A DNA stretch of 62,353 nucleotides from Lacunisphaera sp. Its GTDB lineage: Bacteria; Verrucomicrobiota; Verrucomicrobiia; Opitutales; Opitutaceae. This document shows positions 1 to 7,647 of this stretch, in pieces. Numbering within the stretch: the first letter of the stretch is position 1; each line of letters opens with the position of its first letter. The notes under the pieces are model-generated. The model ran no database searches and was not told the origin of the DNA. It saw nothing but the letters and a program-made list of their open reading frames with translations. The translations under genes were made by a program, and so were the position numbers. The DNA lies in assembly GCA_029945445.1 (NCBI GenBank), contig JAQSCO010000007.1:1-62353 (forward strand), given 5' to 3'.

Positions 1-303
1 GGTATCGCGCACGGCACCGTAAATGATGACGCCGGCCCAACCATTTTTCTGTGCGGCCGTCGCGAGCATGTCGCCCAGCAGCGCCGTGCGCAGCGAGCCG
101 CCGCCGTCCACGACCAGCACCGCGCCTTGACCCGGCTCGGCGAGGAGTTGCTTGATGAGCGCATTGTCCTCGAGGGTCCGGATCGTCCGCACCGCGCCGT
201 GAAAATTCCGGCGTCCGCCGAGCTGGCGGAACTGCACCTCGCAGCTCTGCAGCTTGTCGCCATGCGCATCAATCAGGTCGGCGGTCAGGATACGGGTGTT
301 CAT
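1..303 (-). CDS. rraA: RraA-family protein, partial (C-terminus beyond left edge)
   Basis: The first 101 codons read MNTRILTADLIDAHGDKLQ onward and are clearly RraA family: 'LGGRRNFHGAVRTI', 'LEDNALIKQLL' and 'GAVLVVDGGGSLRTALLGD'. Family members either bind and inhibit RNase E or act as class II pyruvate aldolases/oxaloacetate decarboxylases. The sequence keeps an Asp (GDMLA), then exactly 20 residues, then Arg-Asp (AVRDT). This D-x20-R-D signature is associated with the metal-dependent aldolase/decarboxylase branch, although some proteins annotated RraA also carry it. The ATG at 303 begins the conserved domain; no purine-rich ribosome site precedes it. The gene runs off the window, so total length and C-terminal residues cannot be judged. 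It diverges from rhmD across a 523-base gap. Confidence 0.88.
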   Translation of the reverse strand, partial: MNTRILTADLIDAHGDKLQSCEVQFRQLGGRRNFHGAVRTIRTLEDNALIKQLLAEPGQGAVLVVDGGGSLRTALLGDMLATAAQKNGWAGVIIYGAVRDT

Positions 304-826
304 CCAATGGGGAAATTGTCCTGATTTTTCCCTGAAGCTGCAAGACGCCACACGCTCCGTAATCATACGGTCGCGCTATCCCGGGGCATAGGCCTCGACG
401 AGTGCGCGCTAAGCTTATCAGGGGGCCTTCGCCCCGGGGGAAAGCGGCCCATAATCTCGCGCCGTATGTGCGGCGTCCTCGGGTCTAACACACTCAGGTC
501 TGGTGCGAATTTGGCCACCATGCGACAAGCAGCAGCAGGAGCGACCACGGTAAATGGTTCGTGCCGTTGCACCCCTTAGTCACGCACATGTTGGCCTCGT
601 CGTATTTATCATGACGGGCGAACGAAGCAGGCGGAATAGGAGAAATGCCCACTTTGCGGGGAGTATGGAGCAAATGTGACGGGCTGTTGATCGTAGGCAC
701 AGGCCATGGCGTGCGACGGTAATTCTTTCACAAACGACCTCCGTTATTTCATTGTATACACGATTGGACAATAGCATCTAAGCAACAAGGGCCAATCGGG
801 TGGCCTGTGATGAACAAACCTAATTC
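304..826. other. Divergent intergenic region, rraA / rhmD
   Basis: A 523-base gap between two divergent genes. I see no convincing protein-coding frame: the short open frames lack recognisable motifs and mutually overlap. The right end holds the palindrome described at 751-761 about 70 bases before rhmD, so the rhmD promoter and operator probably lie there. The remainder is unassigned and is long enough to hide a small RNA or leader, for which I have no evidence. Confidence 0.5.
751..761. promoter_or_regulatory. Candidate GntR operator upstream of rhmD
   Basis: ATTGTATACAC contains the perfect 8-base palindrome TGTATACA (753-760). The same 8-mer occurs in three other intergenic sites of the window, including just upstream of the FadR-type GntR gene at 18957. 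It lies about 66 bases before the rhmD ATG, where a repressor would overlap or abut a promoter. Palindromes centred on GTATAC are common for FadR-subfamily GntR regulators. The assignment to this regulator is inference. Confidence 0.6.
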
Positions 827-2014
827 ATGAAGACCGCTAACCCTATCGTTGACCTTCGGGCCCTGGTTCTAGTGGGAGAGGATCAGGGCGCGGACTATCA
901 CGCAAAGCCTGACGGCCATTGGATAAACAGCACGGTCATCGCGACACCGATGAGCAAATATCCGGCCTACGCTGAAACGCGACGGTCGTTCGGAATCGAC
1001 GTGCTTGGCACTGTGCTGGTCGAGGTGGAATGCGCCGATGGGACGGTCGGCTTTGCCATGACCACCGGCGGCATCCCCGCGGCTTATCTGATCGAGAAAC
1101 ATTTCCGCCGATTCGTGGTGGGACAACCGGCGCATAATGTGGAGGTCATGTTCGACCAGATGTATCACGGCTCGCTTTTTTACGGCCGAAAGGGTCTCAC
1201 GATCAACGCCATCTCGGCGGTTGATTGCGCGGTCTGGGATTTGCTCGGCAAGATTCGACAGGAACCGGTGTGGGCGATGATCGGCGGCAAGGTGCGCGCC
1301 AAACAGCCCATGTATGCCACTGGACCGAGGCCAGATTTGGCAAAACAGATGGGATTTATCGGCGGCAAGATACCGCTTCCATACGGGCCTAGTCACGGGG
1401 AAGAGGGCCTGCGCAAGAATATCGAATTGGCCGCCCGCATGCGGTCCCTCTGCGGTCCTGATTTCTTTCTCGCATTCGACTGTTGGATGGCCCTCACGCC
1501 GGCCTACGCGCTGCGCCTGATCGACGCGCTCAAGCCCTATGATTTTCGCTGGATTGAGGAGTGCCTGCCGCCGGACGATTATGCGGGTTACCGGCAGCTG
1601 GTTGAGCAGCGCAGCCATCCGATTATGATCGCCAGTGGTGAACATGAGTACACGCGCTGGGGTTTTGAGAACCTGTTGGGAACCGGGGTTGATATGGTGC
1701 AACCGGACATCCACTGGTGTGGCGGTCTCACGGAACTGCTGAAAATAAAGGCCATGGCCTCGGCGAAGAACCGGCTCTGTGTGCTGCATGCGTCCTCCGT
1801 TTACAGCTACCATTTTGCCATCGCGAGCGACGCCACTCCGTTCTCCGAGTTCCTGATGATGGATCCCAAGGCCGAGCGGGTCGTGCCGATGTTCGCGCCG
1901 CTGTTCACCAACGAGACGGTCCCGGTCAACGGTGAGGTAAACGTTGGAGAGGCGGCGGGCTTTGGGGTCGAGCTCAATCCCGGGCTAAGCTGGACCCGCC
2001 CTTTCCCCACTTGA
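827..2014 (+). CDS. rhmD: L-rhamnonate dehydratase (enolase superfamily)
   Basis: This cytoplasmic enzyme should dehydrate L-rhamnonate to 2-keto-3-deoxy-L-rhamnonate (KDR). The 395-residue protein matches E. coli RhmD along its length, with shared strings such as 'YATGARPDLAK/YATGPRPDLAK', 'MGFIGGK', 'RWIEECLPP', 'QPDIHWCGGLTEL' and 'SSVYSYH', and the ending 'GFGVELN'. Metal ligands D218 (AFDCW), E244 (IEECL) and E272 (SGEHE) and the catalytic H321 (LHASS) with D294 are all present. RhmD enzymes often tolerate related acid sugars such as L-mannonate or L-lyxonate, so the physiological substrate could be one of these. It is translationally coupled to the following permease, whose TTG start overlaps the stop, and a TGTATACA palindrome lies upstream. 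Confidence 0.93.
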   Translation: MKTANPIVDLRALVLVGEDQGADYHAKPDGHWINSTVIATPMSKYPAYAETRRSFGIDVLGTVLVEVECADGTVGFAMTTGGIPAAYLIEKHFRRFVVGQPAHNVEVMFDQMYHGSLFYGRKGLTINAISAVDCAVWDLLGKIRQEPVWAMIGGKVRAKQPMYATGPRPDLAKQMGFIGGKIPLPYGPSHGEEGLRKNIELAARMRSLCGPDFFLAFDCWMALTPAYALRLIDALKPYDFRWIEECLPPDDYAGYRQLVEQRSHPIMIASGEHEYTRWGFENLLGTGVDMVQPDIHWCGGLTELLKIKAMASAKNRLCVLHASSVYSYHFAIASDATPFSEFLMMDPKAERVVPMFAPLFTNETVPVNGEVNVGEAAGFGVELNPGLSWTRPFPT

Positions 2015-3327
2015 GCCCCCGGCGACCAAACGAGCCGACCACGGTTCTGGCCGGGGTGATCAGGAAGGCGGGCCGGCGTCTGCTGCCATTCCTGCTGTTG
2101 CTCTACATCATGGCTTTCTTGGACCGGGTGAATGTGGGTTTTGCGAAGCAAGCCTACTTGCGGGATACCGGCTTGAGCGAGGGGGCCTACGCTTTCGGCG
2201 CCGGCATTTTCTTCATCGGCTACGCGCTCTTTGAAGTGCCGAGCAATCTCCTGATGCACCGATTCGGGGCGCGGGTGTGGATGTGCCGGATCATGGTCAC
2301 GTGGGGATTGATTTCAGCGGCCATGGTCTTTGCGACGCAGGCTCCGGTCTTCTATACCCTGCGCTTCCTGCTCGGCGTGGCCGAAGCCGGTTTTTTCCCG
2401 GGTGTAATCCTTTATCTGACCTATTGGTTCCCCGCCAAGGAACGCGGCCCGATGATGGGCCTGTTTTATTTTGGGGCGCCCCTGGCCCAAATCCTGGGCG
2501 GACCGCTTTCAGGCCTGCTGCTCGAGATGCATGACGCAGCCGGATTGAAAGGCTGGCAATGGATGTTCCTCGTGGAAGGTTTGCTGGCCACCGGGGTGGG
2601 CGTGTGGACCTTCTGGTATCTGCCGAGTCGTCCCGTCGAGGCGAAGTGGCTATCAGCGATCGAGCGGGAAACCTTGCAATCCGCCCTGGCGGCGGAGGAC
2701 TCCGCCAAGGCGCGACCGGAGGCGACGGAGGTGCTACGCGTGCTGAGGCAGCCGCGGATATTGTTCTTCGGCTTGATCTACTGCCTCGTGCAAATGAGCG
2801 TTTACGGCGTCACTTTCTACCTGCCTTCGCAAGTGGCGCACCTTCTCGGCCGGGAAACCGGCCTGCTGGTCGGTCTGGTGAGTGCCATTCCCTGGCTGTT
2901 TGCCTTGGCCGCGGCCTACCTCGCCCCGAGAATCGCGGGCAGCCTCGGGCGGCGCCGGGAAGTCGCCATCGGTTGCCTGGGCATGGCGGGTTTTGGCATT
3001 GGGCTGTCGGCCGCGGGCCCACCTTTGGGGGCCATGGTTGGCCTGTGCCTCGCGACGGCTGGCTTCATTGGGGTTCAGCCGATATTCTGGACCTTTCCGA
3101 CGGACGAACTCTCCGGGCCGGGCGCAGCGGCCGGAATCGCCCTGATCAATTCCATCGGGGCGCTAGGTGGATTCTTGGCGCCCAATATGAAAGCACTCGC
3201 CGAGAAGGCGTGGACCTTCCCCTTGGCGGGAGCCATCACACTCGCGGCTACGGCTTGGCTTGGCGCCGCTCTGTTTGCCCTGTTGGATGAACGCCGCCGT
3301 GCCAACCCTGCCGGAGTATCAATTTGA
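2011..3327 (+). CDS. rhmT: MFS permease, rhamnonate-transporter type (ACS family)
   Basis: A 12-helix major facilitator of the anion:cation symporter family, predicted to import L-rhamnonate or a close relative across the inner membrane. It resembles E. coli RhmT closely: 'LAFLDR.NIGFAKQ' versus 'MAFLDRVNVGFAKQ', 'GLSEGAYAFGAGIFF', 'MGLFYFGAPLA', 'GPLSGLLLEMH', 'GFIGVQPIFWT'. Partnership with rhmD supports the substrate. The start is uncertain. A TTG at 2011 overlaps the rhmD TGA, and an in-frame GTG at 2056 would still leave the RKAGRRLLPF lead-in to helix 1. No ATG exists upstream of helix 1, so either way a non-ATG start is needed; TTG is taken because of coupling. E. coli has the same dehydratase-permease pairing. 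Confidence 0.87.
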   Translation: MSPRRPNEPTTVLAGVIRKAGRRLLPFLLLLYIMAFLDRVNVGFAKQAYLRDTGLSEGAYAFGAGIFFIGYALFEVPSNLLMHRFGARVWMCRIMVTWGLISAAMVFATQAPVFYTLRFLLGVAEAGFFPGVILYLTYWFPAKERGPMMGLFYFGAPLAQILGGPLSGLLLEMHDAAGLKGWQWMFLVEGLLATGVGVWTFWYLPSRPVEAKWLSAIERETLQSALAAEDSAKARPEATEVLRVLRQPRILFFGLIYCLVQMSVYGVTFYLPSQVAHLLGRETGLLVGLVSAIPWLFALAAAYLAPRIAGSLGRRREVAIGCLGMAGFGIGLSAAGPPLGAMVGLCLATAGFIGVQPIFWTFPTDELSGPGAAAGIALINSIGALGGFLAPNMKALAEKAWTFPLAGAITLAATAWLGAALFALLDERRRANPAGVSI

Positions 3328-3341
3328 ACCAGCCGAATCAT

Positions 3342-4343
3342 ATGAAAACTAAATCACCCCGATCTGCGGTATCGTTTCCGCGCGTGGCCTTGGCGAGCAT
3401 CGGCCTGCTTCTGCAGGCGGCATGCACTCAGGCCTCGGTAACCGCGGACCTGCCAGCAACGGCGGGAACTCCCGGCCGCACGGAGAACGATGAGTCGGTG
3501 GCCAGGGCAAAGGCAGTCTTGATGAAAGTCATGACGCAGGAGCGCAGTTGGAAGCAGGTCCACGCGGCCGAGGCCTTGATTGCCGTCGGCGAGAGCGTGG
3601 CAGTCCGGACCGTTTTTGCGAATGAACCCGAGGCGGCGGACCTGGCGGATTATCGCATCGGTATTTGGCGGGTGCGCGCGGCGATCGCCTTGTCCAGGCC
3701 CGAGCGGAAGCAGTGGTTGAACAAAATTGAGGCGGCCTTTTGCGACCCGCGCAGCCCTGACCGACTGGACGCCATTGAAAGTCTCTCCAAACTTGGCTTT
3801 GCGGTCAGCGGTGAAACACTGGCGAAGGTGCGTCAACTCGCGGCAACGGCGCCGGAAGGTGATAAGCTCTTTGCCCTTTGGGCACTGGCTAAGGCCGAAG
3901 AACCAGGAGCGATCGAACGCATCATCGCAGCGCTGGACTCCACTGACATTTTCGCCCGGCAGCGCGCGGCCTATGCCCTGCGCTGGCTTCACGTCGAGTC
4001 CATGCCTGTCAAGCAAGGCCTTGTGCGTGCAGTGCAGGCAGAGCCCGTCGATACCTACCCCTATGTCTACCTGCTGAGTGCGGCCCTCGTGCTCGATGCG
4101 GATCCAAGCCAGAGGGGCCTCTGGCGGGGCAAGCTCGAGAAGGTGCTCGCCACCGGACCGGCTTCGGCCCGCTTCGAAGCCATCCAATGTCTCATGACGG
4201 GCTATGGCCGCGCGGATGTCCCTCGTTTGGCGCCGATGCTGCAGGATGGAGAAACCGATACGCGAATTTCTGCCGCCTGGGGCATCCTGAGCATCCAGAA
4301 CCGAGAGCAGGGCTTGAAGACGGAGGCCCGCCGAGCGCCGTGA
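3342..4343 (+). CDS. Secreted helical-repeat (HEAT-like) protein of unknown function
   Basis: About 333 residues. The first 30 form a signal peptide (basic start, then VALASIGLLLQAAC), with a cysteine that could be a lipidation site, but the -3 residue is Gln, so lipoprotein status is doubtful. The rest is a run of Ala/Leu-rich helices with repeating motifs such as 'AAEALIAVGE', 'LFALWALAKAEEPGAIERIIAAL' split over helix pairs, and 'ARQRAAYALRWL', consistent with HEAT/PBS-type repeats. An overlapping TTG at 3324 is possible, but the ATG at 3342 gives the better signal peptide. It is the last gene of the rhmD operon. Function unknown; a periplasmic scaffold or binding protein is a guess. Confidence 0.72.
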   Translation: MKTKSPRSAVSFPRVALASIGLLLQAACTQASVTADLPATAGTPGRTENDESVARAKAVLMKVMTQERSWKQVHAAEALIAVGESVAVRTVFANEPEAADLADYRIGIWRVRAAIALSRPERKQWLNKIEAAFCDPRSPDRLDAIESLSKLGFAVSGETLAKVRQLAATAPEGDKLFALWALAKAEEPGAIERIIAALDSTDIFARQRAAYALRWLHVESMPVKQGLVRAVQAEPVDTYPYVYLLSAALVLDADPSQRGLWRGKLEKVLATGPASARFEAIQCLMTGYGRADVPRLAPMLQDGETDTRISAAWGILSIQNREQGLKTEARRAP

Positions 4344-4587
4344 CAAAATCAGTTCCCATCCGGTTTCTCACCTCGGTGCCGATTGGGGCTTATTACACGC
4401 CAAAACTTGCTGAGCTGTATTTTATTCTCGCAGTAAATATCCGTGTATATTTGATAATACAAAAATACGCAGTAGAGAAAAATGTTACACGGCCGGCTGC
4501 ATATTCCCTCGGAAGCATTTGGTCGGGCTTCTCGTATATCATTACACAACAATTTCTTAGTTCTGATCAGCTGATACCTTTATCCTC
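4344..4587. promoter_or_regulatory. Intergenic promoter region with imperfect palindrome
   Basis: An AT-rich 244-base gap between two plus-strand operons. It contains AAATATCCGTGTATATTT at 4435-4452, an 18-base inverted repeat with arms AAATAT/ATATTT. The centre (CGTGTATA) resembles half of the TGTATACA operator but is not the perfect core. It probably carries the promoter for the operon starting at 4588. No gene is visible here. Confidence 0.4.
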
Positions 4588-5430
4588 ATGCATGAGATCC
4601 AAGCGATAGATGCGCACGGACATTACGGGACCTATCCCGCCAGTTCTGCGCAGGAGCGCTCCAACCCGCTGGTCTGCGGTTTTATGAGCGCGTCGGCGAA
4701 TGAGGTCGCTTCACGTGCCGGCGCCGCATCGGTGCAATGGAGCATCGTTTCACCCCTGGCCGGACTGCTCCCGCGCGGGACTGACACCGATGCGTTTGCG
4801 GGCAACGAGGCCGCCTTCCGGGAAATCCCGCAAGTTCCCGGTCTGCTGCAATATGTCATTGTCAATCCGCTTCAGCCGAGGACATACGATCAGGCTAGGG
4901 CGATGTTGAAGGCCAGTTGGTGCGTGGGGATCAAGGTCCACCCTGAGGAGCACTGCTACAAGATCGCCGATCACGGCCGGGAACTATATAAATTTTTTGA
5001 GGAAGTTGGAGCGCCGGTCATGACCCACAGCGGCTGTCCGAACAGTCTGCCCGCGGATTTCGTGCCATTCGCCAACGATTTCCCCTCGGTCCGGCTATTG
5101 CTGGCCCACCTCGGCAACGGCAATGGGGATAATCAGCGCCCCGACCTGCAGGTCCGCGCGATCCAAGCGGCGAGGCATGGCAACCTTTGGGTAGACACTT
5201 CCAGTGCGCGGAGCATCCTCCCGGGCCTCATTGAATGGGCTGTAAGCGAAGTCGGCCCCGAGCGATTGCTCTTCGGCAGTGACACGCCGTTGTATCATGT
5301 AGCGGTTCAGCGGGCGCGCATCGAGGCGGCGGGCATCCCGCCCAAAGCGAAGCGCCTGATCCTACGGGAGAACGCGCTGAAGTTCTTCAAATTAGATCCG
5401 GCCCTCACGACGCGGTCATTCGCTCGCTAG
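4588..5430 (+). CDS. Amidohydrolase-2 family metal-dependent hydrolase
   Basis: A 280-residue TIM-barrel hydrolase of the ACMSD/lactonase/decarboxylase group (COG2159 type). Metal-site motifs are intact and in order: IDAHGH near the N-terminus (H10, H12), GIKVHPE in the middle of the barrel, MTHSG, LLAHLG, and GSDTP near the C-terminus. Relatives act as sugar-lactone hydrolases or as decarboxylases, so in this operon (next to a DapA-like aldolase and Asp-box proteins) a sugar-acid lactonase is a reasonable guess. No signal peptide, so cytoplasmic. It is the first gene after a promoter-like gap. Its substrate cannot be read from the sequence. Confidence 0.85.
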   Translation: MHEIQAIDAHGHYGTYPASSAQERSNPLVCGFMSASANEVASRAGAASVQWSIVSPLAGLLPRGTDTDAFAGNEAAFREIPQVPGLLQYVIVNPLQPRTYDQARAMLKASWCVGIKVHPEEHCYKIADHGRELYKFFEEVGAPVMTHSGCPNSLPADFVPFANDFPSVRLLLAHLGNGNGDNQRPDLQVRAIQAARHGNLWVDTSSARSILPGLIEWAVSEVGPERLLFGSDTPLYHVAVQRARIEAAGIPPKAKRLILRENALKFFKLDPALTTRSFAR

Positions 5431-5513
5431 AAATGCACGCGCAATGTCTGATCTGATGAAGCGACACTCCCGAGTGACGCAAGCCGGCGAAAGTAATTCG
5501 ACCAACAACCACG

Positions 5514-6473
5514 ATGGCCCAGAATATAAAACCGCTTAGCCGAAAAAATCTTCACGGTGTCTGGAGCGCGCTGATTGTCCCTTGGACGGATCGTGACGAA
5601 CTCGATGCACGGCGATTCAAGGCGGAAGTTCGCAGCTATGCCGGGACCGGCGTTCATGGGGTTTACACAGGCGGGACCACGGGCGAATTCTACGCGCAAG
5701 ATGACCAGACCTATGAGCGAATCACCCGCGTAGCGTGCGAACAGGCCCATGACGTCGGCCTGCCCATCCAGATCGGGGCGACTGGCCTGAGCACGCGCAC
5801 CGCCCGGCAGCGCATCCGGATCGCCCTCAAGGCCGGGGCCGATGCCATCCAGATCGCGCTCCCGTTCTGGCTCGAACTTAAGGATGACGAGGTGAAGCGT
5901 TTCGTCCGGGAAATCGCGGATGAAGCCGGTAAGACACCGCTGGTGCTGTATCTGACGAGCAGGTCCAAGCGCAAGATCGAGCCGCGGTTGCTCGGCGAAA
6001 TCGCGGACGAAGTGCCCACTTTTATCGGGACCAAGGACACCGGTTCCGAACCCAAAAGGGTGAAGGCGATGCTCAGGCACGCCCCGGATATCGCCATCTT
6101 TGGCGGGGAGGATTTCTACCTGCGAATCCCTGCTGGTGGCCGGGGGGGATATTGCTCAATCACCGGTTTCAATGCCCGCAAGGTGGTTGAGCTCTATGAG
6201 CTTTGCGTCGCGGGAAAGCGACGGGAAGCCAAGCCGCTGGCGGAATCCATCAATCGGCTTTTGCACGAGGCGCTGATTCCTATGGTCAAGGACGAGGGAC
6301 TCTGGGATTCGGCGGTAGACCGCATTCAGCGGGTGGCGGGCGGGGGCGATGTCGGCGTCCGCTGCCAGTTGCCCTACCGCAGCGGAACGATGCAGCATGT
6401 GGAACGGCTGCTCGCTTGGTGCCGGAAGAACACGCCGGAGTTGCTCCCCCTCTTGCCGGTCCCGGGAAAATAA
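5514..6473 (+). CDS. Dihydrodipicolinate synthase/N-acetylneuraminate lyase family aldolase
   Basis: A 319-residue class I aldolase barrel. It has the GGTTGEF phosphate/carboxylate-type loop (53-59), the catalytic Tyr in 'VLYLTSR' (Y146) and the Schiff-base Lys in 'FIGTKDTG' (K174). It is not DapA itself: the loops after Tyr differ, and a housekeeping lysine gene would not sit in this operon. It is also not a clear NanA, since the usual 'YYNIP' sequence is replaced by LYLTSR. In context it should cleave or form a 2-keto-3-deoxy sugar acid to pyruvate plus an aldehyde. It precedes the Asp-box gene at 6490 by 16 bases, so the two are probably co-transcribed. Confidence 0.88.
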   Translation: MAQNIKPLSRKNLHGVWSALIVPWTDRDELDARRFKAEVRSYAGTGVHGVYTGGTTGEFYAQDDQTYERITRVACEQAHDVGLPIQIGATGLSTRTARQRIRIALKAGADAIQIALPFWLELKDDEVKRFVREIADEAGKTPLVLYLTSRSKRKIEPRLLGEIADEVPTFIGTKDTGSEPKRVKAMLRHAPDIAIFGGEDFYLRIPAGGRGGYCSITGFNARKVVELYELCVAGKRREAKPLAESINRLLHEALIPMVKDEGLWDSAVDRIQRVAGGGDVGVRCQLPYRSGTMQHVERLLAWCRKNTPELLPLLPVPGK

Positions 6474-6489
6474 CCGGATCATTATTTCC

Positions 6490-7587
6490 ATGAACTACCA
6501 AATAATTGCCGAAGGTTTCGTTTCCGAGCGCGCGATCGGCACGCCAACCAGCCTTGCCGCCGGATCGCGCTGCGTCGAGACCAAGGGCGGGGAATTGATC
6601 TGCACCTTCGTCGCCCAGACCGCGGCAGGTGGCAACGATTTCAAGCCGATGATCGCCCGGTCGAAGGATGGCGGGAAGACCTGGTCGGAAGCCCGGATGC
6701 TCTGGCCGGAGATCCAGGATAAATTCTCCATATTCGGCTCGGTCAGCGCCGGGCCCACCGGGGACCTCTATTTCTATGGGATGCGCACGCCCATCGCCCA
6801 CCCGGGGGAGCAAGCGTGGTCGCCCGCGACCAGCGGCCTGAAGGAAAATGACTTGGTCTGGACGAGATCAACGGACGAAGGGGAAACCTGGACGCCCTTT
6901 TCGGTAATACCCATGCCGATTCCTGGCAGCGCGGAAGCAGCCGGCGCGATGTGCATCACCCGCGGCGGTCACTTGGTCTGCTGCTATGCCCCGTGCAACA
7001 CCTTTGATCCCGCCCTGCGGGTGGAAAAGAACCAGGTCATCTGTCTGACGAGTCGCGACCAAGGCCGGAGCTGGAAACACAGCGCCATGCTGCGTTTTGC
7101 GGGGGCTGATTCACAAGGGGCAGAATCGTGGGTCGTCGAGCTGGCCGATGGCCGGTTGCTCGGCGCCGGCTGGCACATCCAGGGCGACAATGCGCAGACG
7201 AACAAATATGCGGTTTCCGCGGATGGTGGGGCGACTTGGGGCCCGACCGCGTCAACCGGCATTCTCGGGCAGTCCACGGCGCTGGCGGCTATGCCGGATG
7301 GCCGCGCGCTCTTCATCTACAACCAGCGCAAGCACGGTGACGTCGGTGTGTGGCTGGCCCTCGTCAAGCCGACCGAAACCGACTTCGGCATCGCCCTCAA
7401 CCAGCGCATTTGGGCCGCGCAGATCGCGTCCCGCAACGACGCCTCGGCGGATTTCAAGGACTGGACGAGTTTTGCCTTCGGCGAACCTTCCGTGACACCA
7501 CTGGCCGACGGCACAATCCTCGCCACGCTTTGGGCGCAGCAGCCATCGGGCCATGGTATTCGCTACGTCAAACTAAGGATTCAGTAG
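6490..7587 (+). CDS. Asp-box beta-propeller protein (sialidase-like, cytoplasmic)
   Basis: 365 residues of a six-bladed sialidase fold with four Asp boxes: SKDGGKTW, STDEGETW, SRDQGRSW and SADGGATW. The ATG at 6490 is chosen because the open frame further upstream runs inside the preceding aldolase gene. There is no signal peptide, so it should act in the cytoplasm. I cannot find the (F/Y)RIP motif that supplies an arginine of the sialidase triad, so calling it a neuraminidase would be unsafe; the fold is used by many glycosidases and lyases. Its position directly after a NanA/DapA-type aldolase suggests processing of an imported oligosaccharide or sugar-acid conjugate. Confidence 0.8.
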   Translation: MNYQIIAEGFVSERAIGTPTSLAAGSRCVETKGGELICTFVAQTAAGGNDFKPMIARSKDGGKTWSEARMLWPEIQDKFSIFGSVSAGPTGDLYFYGMRTPIAHPGEQAWSPATSGLKENDLVWTRSTDEGETWTPFSVIPMPIPGSAEAAGAMCITRGGHLVCCYAPCNTFDPALRVEKNQVICLTSRDQGRSWKHSAMLRFAGADSQGAESWVVELADGRLLGAGWHIQGDNAQTNKYAVSADGGATWGPTASTGILGQSTALAAMPDGRALFIYNQRKHGDVGVWLALVKPTETDFGIALNQRIWAAQIASRNDASADFKDWTSFAFGEPSVTPLADGTILATLWAQQPSGHGIRYVKLRIQ

Positions 7588-7647
7588 CGAAAAGTGCGTG
7601 GGCGATTTTCTTTCAAGCCGGCACCCTTATTCTCTCCAAAACCCCCA

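Noticed and set aside
869..1813. 314-residue minus-strand open frame opposite rhmD
   Set aside because: Antisense shadow of a clearly conserved enzyme in GC-rich DNA; its translation has no motif and rhmD matches a known family over its full length.
5514..6473. Calling this gene dapA (lysine biosynthesis) or nanA
   Set aside because: Catalytic Tyr and Lys are present but surrounding loops fit neither enzyme specifically; context is catabolic. Kept as family-level aldolase.
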